A model generated the notes under the pieces. The model did no database searches. It was not told the DNA's origin and saw nothing but the letters and a program-made list of their open reading frames with translations. The translations under genes were made by a program, and so were the position numbers. Shown in pieces: positions 38,253-50,249 of a DNA stretch of 64,000 bases. The stretch is from Nemania diffusa. Its lineage: Eukaryota > Ascomycota > Sordariomycetes > Xylariales > Xylariaceae. The DNA lies in the NCBI GenBank assembly GCA_038501195.1, contig JBBPUQ010000001.1:248001-312000 (forward strand), read 5' to 3'. Each line of letters begins with the position of its first letter. Positions within the stretch are counted from its first letter, which is position 1.

Positions 38253-38507
38253 CTAAGAAGGCCGTCGAGCCCTGTTGTTGGAAGTTTCTTCGCCGTGCCA
38301 AAAACTCAAAGAAAAGGTAGGCTTCCACGGCTTAGGCGACGGACAAGTGGAAGCTGGAGATATGGTGGCATCTATGCTACTCATGGCCTCAAGGTCTTTC
38401 TGGAGCAGTGCACTATCTGAGCCGTCGTACTGTAGATTAAATGTTGGATCCTCAGCCCAAGCCCCAACTCCGCTTAGACAGTTCTGGTGTTCAACAGTTG
38501 ATTTCAT
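38253..38507 (-). CDS. Hypothetical 84-aa protein
   Basis: Frame from ATG 38507 to TGA at 38253. The sequence starts MKSTVEHQNCLSGVGAWAED, is Ser/Asp/Pro-rich and soluble, and matches no family I know. The frame extends upstream without a stop, so the true start or an upstream exon is uncertain. It lies about 680 bp downstream of the zinc-cluster regulator on the same strand; it could be a separate small gene or chance. Confidence 0.3.
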   Translation of the reverse strand: MKSTVEHQNCLSGVGAWAEDPTFNLQYDGSDSALLQKDLEAMSSIDATISPASTCPSPKPWKPTFSLSFWHGEETSNNRARRPS

Positions 38508-39184
38508 GGTATAGGGTGGTAGTTGGTCGAATAGTAAAAGAAGACAATGTGAGAATAGATCGGCACGTGTAGGAGGTGGACTATTATCATCGTATGTGCT
38601 GATGAGCGAGATTTTATAGATAGAAAGGCACGCAGGCGGACAGGCGGACACCTCTTTCTCCGTATCACTAAGCTTTGAGCCATCGTGATGTGATATACAT
38701 TCGGAGGGTCGGGATCCCGCATATCCCTTCATACCTTTACATACACTTACAAGTTGAGTGGTGCACTGCGATATAGAATACATGCAGGTGCATCTTAGAT
38801 GATGTGCCCAGCTTCCGCCCTATGGGCCGTATGGTGTGAGCCCTACGGCCTTGTTGCCCTACGTGCAGCATCAAACGCAACCCTATTGGGTAGCCTGTGA
38901 TCCTATATATGGATCTCTCATGGGAAGCAGACAGTTCTCTTCCAGCATATCCACGCCTCCCGGTCTTTCAAAGCCTTCTGATTGACTGTGATTTTCTAAG
39001 ATAATTAGTGTTGTTTCGAGTTGAAATTGCCATGCTGACAGATACATTTTGTCATGTTTTTTTAATATCACTTAAGGTTTAACTCAACTAGTAAGAAGTA
39101 GCTATATAAACATGTGAAAATTGTTGACCCTTACGCTCTCAAAACCATAGAACTGTAATTTAAGTGCGCCAAAAGCTCTTCTAG
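38508..39184. other. Intergenic, no gene seen
   Basis: About 680 bp between the small minus-strand frame and the stop codon of the regulator gene. Probably 3' flank of the latter. Confidence 0.5.
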
Positions 39185-42100
39185 TTATACCATGGGAGGG
39201 ACGACTTCTTTCATGCAAGCTGCCTCTAACTGACTAGTACCCTCCCCAGCTATAGCGGCATGGGAATGCTTCAGATGTTGGCGGAAATGGTCGGCACGGT
39301 AGAATTGCTTGGTACTGCACTCGCCAAACTTGTGGGCGTCTTTCAAATGCTTCAACCGTGCATCCCAGGCTCCTTCCACCGGCATATTCCCATCATCTCT
39401 CGCGTTAGGTTCACTGATGTTAGTGCCACAGTAGCAGCAGGTGGTGTCGTCGCTGGCCTGGACCGAGCTTCTACGGAATGCATGTACGTAGCCGCCGTTG
39501 AGTAGCTCTGAACACGACCAACTGTGTTGCCGTATATGCAGGCTATTTTGATGCCGTTCGGCTTCATTCTTCGTCTTAAATCGACTACCACAGTAACTAC
39601 ATTCATATTGCTTTTCCTTCTCGTGAGCGCTGTAATGGTATTAGCGACGAGGTGAAAAAATTGGGTTTGATGGAAATGAAAGAAAGACGAGTGTAGACTA
39701 AACAAAGACAGATCAGACTGCGGCTTGACAGGAGTATTCAGTTTACCCTGATTTTCGCTTATAGACCTCCTCCCCGCGTATACTAGGTGGATATGAGGAT
39801 ATAAATTATTTCATGAGAGACCTACTTCAAAGCGTCTGCACTATCAAAGACTTTTGGCTTCTTAGGGCAACATTCGCACAAGAAGGGTTGTTGAGAAAGT
39901 CTGCCCCTAGAAAGATTGCCCCGGGATAGTTTGCGACTCATGGGTCCCGGCATTTCAAGGAAGCTTTCGTTGCTACTCTTGTTGTGGAGTGACGGAGTTC
40001 TCAGCAACATTGAACTGCCGAACTCGTGATTTTCCCAGGGAGCCGGAGAATCCGGGCTCGTGAGCTGAGGTAAGTTTGACAAGCTGTCTTCACTCCCATT
40101 CCACCTCGGTGACGTGGTGGAATCGTAAGCGATTAAGGAAGGCGAGGATAACGGCGAGTGTCGAGCCGCTAATGGAAGGCCCCGCCTCCGCATAGCCGTG
40201 AAGTTTAGCATGCTTGAAGAACTATCGTTCCGCCGGAGTGAGCCATCACTTTGAGGTGGGGAACTTGCTCGTCGCTTAGCACCGGAGCTTCTCTGTAGAC
40301 GACCGGGACCCTTGCCGTTGAGCTTCTGCAGAAGGGATGCGTCTTTTGCCAGCGAAGGAACGCGTCGGCTACTTTCATCTTCATATATGACATCGCTCTC
40401 TGTAGCCATTCCGCTGCTGAAACGACGCGTTTGGCTCTCTATACTGCTTCTCCGCAGCGCTGGTCTTACGGGAATGCTCGGAAGGATGCCTGGCTTATTT
40501 TCCCGATGTCTTGTTGCACTGGAGTCCTGTCCAAAGGCGATAGAGATGAATTCAAAAGAGCTTTGAACATTCTTATGAGCCCAAGTATCTTGCTTCACGG
40601 CCTCTTGTGCAAGACGATAGTATTTAATTAGACGAACGTCGAATTTGTGGTCAATAGGCTCTTTTTCTAGGGACCAGGCCGACATAAGCGGATCATAGGA
40701 TGCCGATGCAGCTTCAAAGAGCTCGGTGGCCAGGTTGAGAAAATCGGAACAGTTGCGATGCAGTTGATAATGATTGTCCCGGAGATGGGAAAGTGATTGG
40801 TCTTCGACGAAGACAAGTGCATGGCGGACAAACGACTGAATATACAGGCCATAGAATGCTGAGAGCCACCATTTCCGTTCGCTAGCACGATTCTCCTTAC
40901 GAAAGATCACTCTGGAGAACTCTTCTATGAATGCGTTAATACCAGAGTTGAGCTTCCGAAAGCTTTCGACTCTGCATTGCAGTAGGTCGCATTTGTCGTG
41001 GAGAGCTGGCGTCAGGTAGCCAGGTTCGTGTAGCCGTAAAATATCGACACAGTTGCGAAGGCACTCAATAGCTAGTGCTGCTGTGGATGACTATAAATGA
41101 TAGGCAGTAAGCACTTGGACAATGTGGATTCACTACGTTCTCGAAGTTGCCCGGGAGGCAATGGAAAACTGGCAGACACAGACATTATTAACCCCTTCTG
41201 CGTAGGATTGTGCGAGCCAGTGTAAGACATAAAAATGCCGAATTGGCATCGCTTTTAACTCGCCCACTTCACAACTGTAGTCTGGGTTACTTACGTGACC
41301 ATATTCCAACTCATAGGTAATCGCCGCCTTGATCACTTCAATAGCCAGATGGGTGTGCTCCACCTGAAGAATAGCCTTCACCGAAGGGCTGTCAACCAGC
41401 GTCCAAGCAATGACCAACAGATTACTCTCAAGATTGTGTTCCCTGGGAAGTCGCATGACATTCAAGTCTACAATAGGTGAACAAAGAATGTCCAGCACGA
41501 CATTCATGTAGGTATCGTCAGCGGAATCGTAGATCGACTCGAGGCGGTCAAACGCATCCTGGAGGTGAATTCGTGCTCCTTGGCGTGTTTGATTGTATGA
41601 ACTCGAGGCCGCCACACCCTGTCCGACTTCCTGGTCCCCTAGAGTCATCGTCTTAGGGCATAGGCAGACGTGCGGACAATGAGCGAGGAGAGTTCCGCGT
41701 TTGCAGCCGATGTTTTGCCACCTAGATTTATTCTCGGCTCTTGGGCACGCTTTGCAAGGCTCATCTGGGTCACACTTCGATCGTCAACAAGATGGAGGCC
41801 GTTTTATAAGAAGCGGCGTACCTTTTTTCGGAGTATCTTGCATCTCCAACAAGCGCCGATCACTCTTAATGTGCGAGCTAGAGTGGGAAACGACTCTCGC
41901 CAACTATGTGATTCAACTGAAGTTGGCATGCTTAGAATTGAGTCGTGGTCGGAGCTGAGCCGGTACAGAGAAGGCGGGAGAGCGGGTGGTACAACACGAG
42001 ACAGGAGCGGCACATATTCTGTCCCTCCCAAGCGTGATTCCGCAGTAAAAGCGCCATGATTGCCATGATTGAGGTGGGCATTGGGACTCGGCAAATCAAG

Positions 42101-42851
42101 GCTGTGGTTCTTTCCTAAATGCTGATCGGAGATAGGGATATGTGTTACAGGTGAGCCATGGGCCTCATCTGTGTGACTGAGTTGGCTGGTAGTGCTATCA
42201 CGCATGAGACTCTCAATTCGGGTCAACACAGGATCAGAAGACACGCCAGATATGCTGCTTATCTGCCGCTCTAGGCCAACAACAGGGTCTCCGTAGGAAT
42301 ATTTCTGAAGATAGACAGTCGTAGCGGCCATACCCGGCACACGCGAAGAGCATTGCAAGTTTAGCTTCGTTGCAAGGGTCCGGATGGTCGCCTGGTGTGA
42401 ATAATCGCATGCCTCAAGCTCGGTGCGTTGAGCTGAGGGGTTATTCGCGAATAGTAACAGAGAGGTGTAAGTCGCCAAAGTCTTAGGATCATTCATATCT
42501 AGTATTGTGAGATAAGAAAGTCAGCGACGCTTTGCCCAAGGACTCACTTATAGTATCGTTGCCACTGGGCGGTCTGGGTGAATTGCCATCGGCCTCCACA
42601 TTCGAAATATCAAGCTCAGACACATATCCATTTTGGGTTTCATGTATATCAGCAGAGGAAATGATATGAGTGACAGTCGGATCCTTCCTGATATGCCTTT
42701 CAGGTCCAGGAAGGTCTCCGCCCAACAGATCTAGTCCTAGACTACCCCAATCCACCATATCTGAGAAATCTGAGCCGTTTGTATCATCGTTCGCTAGATG
42801 GCCATCAAAGACGGCAGCTGAGCAATGATTGGTCCTAGGTTCATACGACAT
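39185..42851 (-). CDS. Transcription regulator with Zn2Cys6 cluster and C2H2 fingers
   Basis: Model complement(join(39185..39629,39826..41090,41295..41774,41822..42498,42548..42851)), 1,056 aa. The Zn2Cys6 cluster is internal: Cys 318, 321, 328, 334, 337 and 351 (ACWRCKILRKK, intron, CDPDEPCKACPRAEN), spacing 2-6-5-2-13. Then come an alpha-helical middle region with STAALAIECLRNC and SAFYGLYIQSFVRHAL, a Ser/Arg-rich stretch, and a C-terminal C2H2 finger (YECSYCGSRF; Cys919, Cys922, His935, His940) followed by more degenerate Cys/His units (CCYCGTN, HLKDAHKFGEC, HLKHSHAA). Nuclear DNA binding is expected; targets are unknown. The start ATG 42851 opens MSYEPRTNHC. The 41091-41294 intron (204 nt) is long and may hide another small exon; the other junctions agree in phase with good branch sites. 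Confidence 0.8.
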
Positions 42852-44954
42852 CTTGTTATTGTTAACAACACATTCCTTCGCGAAATCCACTGAGTAGGTA
42901 CGCGTACTCGTCTAGTTGATAGGCCCTATCCTCACCCGTTTCCAGTCACCATCAGTCGATACGTGGCCGTAGGTCCATTAAGAAGTTTAGAGATCGTCGC
43001 ATCTGTGTATACACGGTGAGACAGACCAGGGCTCCTGAGGTCGGCCGGTAGGGTTAGTAGGGCTGAGAGGGGCAAGCAGAACGGCGGCCCTAGGGCTTCC
43101 CTCGAGACGAGATAAGGCGTGCATATGCATATGCCCCAGGGTCACGCGTCTCTAGCCAGCAGCCATTATGCCTGTCTGGAACCAAACTCATAGGTCCAAG
43201 GACCAAGCATCAGCTAAGTTCGCGTCGGACCCCTCGTCAATTCAATCTTACTGCTCATGCACCGGCTGCTACCTGCGCAAGAGCTAAAGGGCACCATCCG
43301 ATTTGTTTACATCTTATGATCCCAGAACGATAGTAAAATAAGCATAGATCACGTGGCTAGGTACGGTGGGTCACAGAATGTATGTGGCTAGATGCACATT
43401 GTTTGGAAGAGCACCAGCCCCATGTGGCTTGGTCACCAGTCCTCGCTCACTATATGAATCGTTGAATTTCATCTATTTGAGTGCGACAAACTCCGATGGG
43501 GGAGGCTCATGGTGAAGATTTCAAAGGCACGAGGGAGTCCTCCTTCCATACTTACTTGGGCTCCGTGTCGGTGCTCTACGCATACTATTACTTTACCGCT
43601 TCAGCAAGGTATTCGTAAACGACACTGTCTAAATGAGTCTTGCCTAATGCAGAAAGGGCGAGAGCATGATTAGCTGAGGAAGGTCGGGCTAGGTCTAGCA
43701 CTCATAGGATGCTGTTAAGTGTAGTCAGTAGTTACTAGAGTTATAAAATAGCAACGTAGGTATCTACTTAAATAAAGGCATTAATAAATACTCGTAATTT
43801 TACTTGCAAGAACTCATACTCTTAGCTATACACCTATTTAGTTGGTGGTGTGTCTACTCCATAAGTACTTGTTAACTTAGCGAACCGCATATTTAGATGT
43901 GAATTTGCGCTAAGAGAATAAGAGCCGGTCAAACCATTAGCAGAGTAGCCTTTAAAGAAGATGATAGCATTGGCTTTGAATTGAGGCGTTGACTAGCTTG
44001 ACCTTACCGTAGGGTAGAGTAGACCATGGTATACCTGATTTAATTATGTACGCCGCAGTAGCAAAGATAGTAGCGGCAGGGTTACGAGCTCTGTGGTATC
44101 ATATTATACCTAGTCTACGTACTTTTTTGAGGCTCTCTCAACACACATAGTGGCGGGTAGCTACTAATTACGCTGCAAAGCCGAAAAACGTCAAAAGGCA
44201 CTTGTTGCATTGCAGAGCTTATGCAAGTTATCGGATTATCATTTGCACTTGTGATTATTAGTGAGTTTACGGCTGCTGGAGCTGTACGGTAGAAGGCTTT
44301 AGTAATGGAGTGGCGGGTAGCAAAGCGGAAAACTATGTATTATAAATATGAATTATATTTGAAGTAGTTGTTTTATATACTTAATTTATAAATAGATGTA
44401 TTATATTAAGTTAAATTAAACTAAAATATAGTTTATTTCTCACATTTGTTGTAAAATACTTTTATATTTTATATTTTACATTAAATCTTTACTTTTTTTT
44501 CTTTTTTAACGTTTTTATTTGTTTTATGAACCTTTAACTCTATATTTTAAGTTATATGTAAAACCTATAATACCGTATAGCATAGTACAAGTGGCCCGCG
44601 ATGGGATAGCTCGTTTATGACAGGGGCTTTGTTGAGGGGTGGCGTTTCTTGGTGACACAGTTAGAAGGAGGCTTTGATGTTTGTTTATTATTTTTACTTG
44701 TTACATACACCTCTGCTTAAACATCTCCAATAAAGTCCTAGTGAGGCGTTTTTAACCCTATAGTATGCACTAGTACTTTATTTAAAGAGAGCAGTTATCC
44801 CCGCTCATTTAGGCAGTACTTAGGAATTAATGAAATCACGCTCTCACGTTATACTGCGCCCTGCATACGATTTCACGTCTCTTACTTTTTTCCCACATTT
44901 TCGGATCACTTTAGTGTATTCCAGCCCTAGAATCTCATCAGAAATTCCAGAACA
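42852..44954. other. Divergent intergenic region between regulator and NB-ARC gene
   Basis: About 2.1 kb. 44,330-44,570 is a short AT-rich patch like RIP-affected DNA. Two copies of AGTGGCGGGTAGC lie 160 bp apart (44149 and 44309). No gene was recognised. Confidence 0.5.
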
Positions 44955-47900
44955 ATGTCTGATCCAGGATCTCCTGGAAAAACTCCAGAAAACTTCGAAA
45001 TCCCCTTGTTGTCACTCGTCCCGCTGACTGAGTACTTTGTCAAGAGGCCATGGGATACTGCTATCGTCGAGGAGTACCTCCTTCCTCCAGATGCCGCCCA
45101 ACATAAGCCAAGGATCTTTATTCTCCATGGGCCCACTGGGATTGGTAAGACACAACTCGCCGTTCACTTCATGCAGCAACACGTCAAGGATTTTAGTGCT
45201 ATTCTGTGGCTCGACGCTAGTTCGGACGATACACTGGAGACATGGATAAAAAGAGCCGCCTCCTGTATCCCTCGTGATCATTTCAAAAATACAAGGTTTG
45301 TTCAATCTAGCACTGAGGAGGGAGAACAGACCGCTGAGGCTGCAGCAAACAAACTGCTGAACTGGCTAGCCCTGCCAGAGAATACTGGCTGGTTACTCAT
45401 TTTGGACAACCTCAACGCGCCACTAGACTCAGGGCCGTGGTCAAATCATTTAGCACAAATTCTGCGTCTCGGCCACGGCAAAATTCTCATCACCGCACAG
45501 ACGTCTTCGACCCTCGTTTCGGCCCCGGCTATTTCGGGTCGACTAGGTGGAGTTAGCGATGAGGTCGGCGTCGCCATCTTTAACAGCGCTTCTGGATCGG
45601 ATGATCTAAGTACAATTTCCACCTAATATAAAGTTACTTCAAAGCTTACATGATGTAGGTGCCACGGAGTTGAAGGGGTTGGTAGAAACCCTGGGTCGAC
45701 TACCTTCCGCTCTGGTAAAGGCTGGCCAGTCACTTCGCGGGTCTCCTACACCCTTGACTAAATGCGTTCTGGGATACTTGAAAGCACCCACGAGCTCTCT
45801 GAAGTTTTTGCTCCCACGCTTACTTGATACCAACCTACTTCCTATAAACGATTCACCGGAGATGCATCTAGTGGCCCACCTAGGTGCTGTCAATAAAGAC
45901 GTCGAAAATGCCTCATCTTCAGCCATGGCTACCACTGGTACGAAAAGCTCCGAAGTTTTCAAACTCTTGCCCGACATGCAAACTTTAGCGTCGCCTGATC
46001 AGGAGAACCGACAGACTTACACAGGGGCCATGCCATCAAACCACCGGGTTGATGTTTCTGAGTCTCTAGCATTCGCTAAAGGATTAGGAGCGAGTCTCTT
46101 TAGGGATTCAAAGCCACCAGAAGCAGCGACACTCAAGGCAATGCTCGACGTCCTACCCGACCTCCTCCAAGGCTTCGCACTCCGCATAGGCGGAGAGAAG
46201 CCGACTACTGCCCATTTCGAGGTTATGGAATTCATCCACCAGAATCAAAGGTTCGCAACCACAAAACAACAGGGGGCTCAATACTAACCCGGCATTCTTC
46301 AACAGGGAAATTGCCAAACAATTTGAACAATACTACCTCCCGGACCGAGAAAATATCCCCCCGTTGTCAAGTTACTCGTCAGAGACGGCGGTTGGGACGA
46401 AGGTTGGCGATCGGCCGCTCGCGGTGCAACCGGAGGATCCGAATCTGACCACATCCCATCTATTTGCCCCCGAGCTGGCTTCCAGATATGGCCGTCAGGC
46501 AGATGACGAAGACGGCGGAGGGAGGGTGAATGATTTCCAAGCCTCAAAATATCGTAAAATCGTACCCTCATCGGTAGCGTTCCGGTGGCTTGTCTGCAGG
46601 ATGAACCGCGAGGTTGACTGCACCGCGACTGAAGCTGTCGCGATGCACGCCGTCTCATCTCAGATCCGGCAAATATTGTACTCTCGACAAGAGAACTGCA
46701 TCATTAGCAGCAAGAGTGGACCACCAACATGTAAAGTGACCTTTGAGTCCTCATGGAATCCTTTGGCTTTTGTTCGCGAGCAACAATATGAGGAGGAGCC
46801 CGGAGACGCTCTAGAGAGAGCTGTCGTGCTTGTGCAAGATGTATTCGGCAGTACGGAAGCGATGCTGTGCATAGAGTACATGACACGCACATGGCTCATG
46901 TGTGGAGAGGAAGTTTGGGAGCTTATCAAATATGTGATACAGAGCAAACCAGGGCTGCGGTGTTCAGGCAAGCTAGAAAATATTCCCGTCCTTGCATAAT
47001 CCCATGTTCTAATGCCAAATTTAGTTATTTTGTTCGATCATACGAGAGTTACCGCATGGCTTGGAGAGTCTGGCAGCATGTGTTTAGAGGTACTAGGGGC
47101 AGTAGAGACTATTGCCGAAGTTGGTGAAATATACAGCTGGATGACCGTGGCTCTTTCGAGCGCGGTTGACATGACAGAGGCCCTGGCCTTGCCTGTCGTA
47201 GACATCTACCCCGAGGGGACGGGGTCCGAATTTAGAGCAGTGATTCGCTGCATGCCAGCGGGGCCTCTGGGTCAGTCTACCGGACAGTGCTGGCAGGATT
47301 TGTTCGAAAACCCTAGACTTGTCTACGGGTTTCCAGTGCGGCGCCGGCAGCCAGAGCTGAACCCGGGTCTCGAGGTATCGCTCCGCACGCTAGCGGATCT
47401 GGTGGGAACCGGGTCTTTCGTCATGTTCCGCCACCTTGTCCTCCTCCGGAGCTTCAGGGCTATGGTAGTGCCCACCGCGTATGCCAAGGGCGTGGTACAC
47501 TGGCATGTCTTATTTAACGAGGACAAAACACGAATATCTAACACGGATCCTCGAATCCATGAAGTTGCTGGGAATTTTGAGTTGGCGGAACACTTAACGC
47601 CTTCGGCTATCCAAGCGGCGCGCCACTTTGTGGGCTGGCACACAAATGTGCGCAACAACGCAGGTACTTGTATTCAACTCTGCTACGGCTTTTCAGATTA
47701 AATTCTCTAACTGCTATGAAGGCACCAAAGGAGCCAATTACAATGTGGGGATGAGCACTCTAAGAGAACCGGATAGGGTACTCACGGTCGATCGTATAAC
47801 TATGACAGGGGGCATGCTCCGAAACTTCGGAGTATCAGCGAGTATGGGCAAGGTCCAGAAATTTCGACAGGGAAGTAACCAAGAAACTTACAGAGCGCAG

Positions 47901-49148
47901 CTGGACTGGATTAGGGAACAATACGTAGTACTCTATGACTGCGAAGACGAACGCGCCTGGCTAGTTGATGGATTAAGCGCCCTTTTGCACCTCGTTCGCG
48001 CCCATCTGGCAGCAAGTCGGAAACGCGGAGAACAGTTAGAATTCGAAGATGAAGAGTTTGAAGATGCTGAAGAGGGGTGCACGGGAGACAAAGCTGCCTA
48101 CTCTGTGCTTACCAACGTCAATCACCTAAAGCTTCGAATTTACGCGAACCCACCGTTACTGGTACAAGAGACGATCCAGGAAGGCGAAGGAGAGGCGAAG
48201 GTAACGATAGAGACAAAAGTGACATGGCAAATGCTACCAGAAGTGGTCAGTAATATATACCAAAGGCTGGCGCTCCTGGTTGATGTCCAAAACGATGAGG
48301 TAGTGGCCGGCAATGTCAAGTTGAGAATTGCGACGTCTCCCCGGTCTGGGCTGGAGGGGTGGGAATTCTACGACCTAGCATGCAAAAATTCAGATCTGCG
48401 GCCGAAAGTTGCTCGGTTGCCGCATGGCGCAAGGGGGCGGGTTGATCTGGTCCGAGCTATTAACGCTGTCACCCTCTTTGGTGTTGGCTTTGGCGAGATA
48501 CTGAAGCCCGAATCCCCTGATGTATGCCCCCATTGGGTCGAGCTACCCAAGAAAGAGGGATACTTAGCCACGACAATCGACGTGATCAAAAAGATTATGG
48601 AGCCGAACAAAGCTGTGAACGGGCACCCCTTTCAGGTAGTCTCGGACATTTACTGGCACAGCCCTGGGGAATTGTTTGATAAGTGTAATTGCAAAGTTGG
48701 AGTTCCTGGCGTACTACAGTCACAATGGAAGGCCATAAATTGTAGCTGGAGAAAGGACGGGACGCAACCCTGTGACCGCGTCCAGGTCCTGCTTCCGGCT
48801 ATGTTCCCTCGGCTTTTGGCGGGGAGGTTACGTAGCCCCGAACCGAATCCGTGCCTATGGGATGACGGCGGCATCATAGTTGGGAAAAGCTCTGGATTCC
48901 CACTAACGTGGAAGTCAGAGGCCATGTCCGTCCCCGAGGAAGGGGAACCAGCCGAAAACGACACCTCATCCTCGGCAACCCAGATCCCTGAAAGTGTGTC
49001 ACCACCGATACGGACCGAAGCACGGTCAGCGCCAAAAACGGGTACTGCAGCCACTGGGAACAGGGGTTCACTGAAAAGATTACTTCTGAAAGGAAAAGAA
49101 CTTGGGAAGAGGATAAAGGGGAGAGGGCAGGGTCAAAATGCAAATTAG
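44955..49148 (+). CDS. NB-ARC (STAND) protein with large fungal C-terminal region
   Basis: Putative NLR-like switch protein. Model join(44955..45609,45659..46250,46306..46967,47025..47663,47722..49148), 1,324 aa; introns of 49, 55, 57 and 58 nt, all in phase; the third starts with GC (GC-AG). The NB-ARC begins almost at the N-terminus: Walker A GPTGIGKT 59-66, Walker B WLLILDN 146-152, sensor-like ILITAQTSS 177-185, then ELKGLVETLGRLPSALVKAG as in ARC subdomains. From about residue 435 comes a fungal region of unknown role: FRWLVCRMNRE, WNPLAFVREQ, VVLVQDVFG, ETIAEVGEIYSWMTVALSSA, VLYDCEDERAWLVDGLSALL (919-938), an acidic insert (955-967) and a basic Lys/Arg tail. No TPR, ankyrin or WD repeats and no N-terminal effector domain are visible, so any effector role may lie in the C-terminal half. 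It sits against transposon-rich DNA. Confidence 0.82.
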
Positions 49149-49207
49149 CCAAACACTGGTTCTGGGGTGAGATAGTGTAGAAAAACTATGTTGGAAAAGG
49201 ATATCAA

Positions 49208-49236
49208 AGGCAGCGCTCCTCACAAGCAAAACAATT
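49208..49236 (+). repeat. Left terminal inverted repeat (29 bp)
   Basis: Perfect inverted match to 50221-50249, with no RIP-type differences between the arms. Confidence 0.85.
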
Positions 49237-49505
49237 TGGTCTTGGCAAACAATGTATTTTTACAGCACATACAGGGCACACGCGGTAGGTAGGTAGATTG
49301 TTTGAACGCATATATTGGGGGGGCATAAGCCTTTAGACGAGGCTACTGGCGGTGCGCTGTAGCGCAGCTGGCCACTTAGCCTAGAGGACTCGACTAACTG
49401 CTTAGTTAAAAAATCAAATAAATCACTACTTATACACGATTTTTCCTTTTTTTTTTCTAGCTTTATAAACATTACCGAAATAAAAACAGCAAATAAGTTA
49501 AAAAA

Positions 49506-50061
49506 CCTCCAACTAGTACATAAAAACTACTTTTTTATAAAAAATAAAAAAAGTAAAATAATAAAAAAAAACTTTTATATATATAAGTTTAACAAAAAAA
49601 GCTTTTATAAAAAATTTATTAAAGCTTACATTTTAACTTTTATAAAACTATATATTTATAATATATATAAAATATATATAGTAAATAAATAAATTATTTA
49701 AATATATATATTAAAAAAATATAAGTTTTTAAATAAAGTTATTAATAATATACTATAATATAGCTAGCTTTTTAATTTAAAGAATTTAATTAATTGTTTA
49801 TATTTATATTTAAATAATATTTATTGTTTATTTTAAAAAGTTTAAAAAAAGTGTTTTTAAAGCTTTTTTAATGCGTTAGCAAAGCTTTTAAACTAAAAAA
49901 AAAGCTAAAAAATTTCTAACTACTATATAAAAACTACTTCTTTTGTAAAAAGTTAAAAAAGTAAAATAATAAAAAAAAACCCTTGCATATATAAGTTTAA
50001 CAAAAAAAGCTTTTATAAAAAGCTTGCTAAAGCTTATGCTTTAACCTTTATAAAACTATAC
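49506..50061 (+). repeat. Two 148-bp direct repeats inside the TIR element
   Basis: 49506-49652 and 49913-50061 align along their length (both contain ATAAGTTTAACAAAAAAAGC). Differences are mainly transitions: the second copy keeps CCCTTGCATAT where the first has CTTTTATATAT, as RIP would give. Confidence 0.7.
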
Positions 50062-50220
50062 ATTAACCACGTTAAGCTAAAATATAATTTAAAATTTGTT
50101 AAATAAGTTAAATAAGTGTTATTTCATATAAAAATCGATTACATTAATTGCAACTAGTTTGGTTAATTCTTTATTCAGTATTATGTGTAGAAAATTATCG
50201 AGAATTGTTCGAATTGTTTG

Positions 50221-50249
50221 AATTGTTTTGCTTGTGAGGAGCGCTGCCT
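50221..50249 (-). repeat. Right terminal inverted repeat (29 bp)
   Basis: Perfect inverted match to 49208-49236. Confidence 0.85.

Larger units (their letters stand above)
49208..50249. mobile_element. Non-autonomous DNA element with 29-bp terminal inverted repeats
   Basis: 49208-49236 (starting AGGCAGCGCTCCTCACAAGC) is the exact reverse complement of 50221-50249. The 1,042-bp element carries no coding capacity and has a partly RIP-mutated, AT-rich interior with a 148-bp internal duplication. Flanks GATATCAA (left) and GATTCAAA (right) could be a decayed 8-bp target duplication, as in hAT elements, but match at only 5 of 8 positions, so the superfamily is open. It starts about 60 bp after the NB-ARC stop codon and may overlap its 3' UTR. 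Confidence 0.75.

Noticed and set aside
39352..39705. 117-codon minus-strand frame overlapping the regulator's last exon
   Set aside because: Wrong frame; the correct frame carries the conserved C2H2 residues and joins in phase to the previous exon.
49353..49396. A-box-like TAGCGCAGCTGG followed by a weak B-box inside the TIR element
   Set aside because: The boxes are only about 15 bases apart, too close for a tRNA or SINE promoter.
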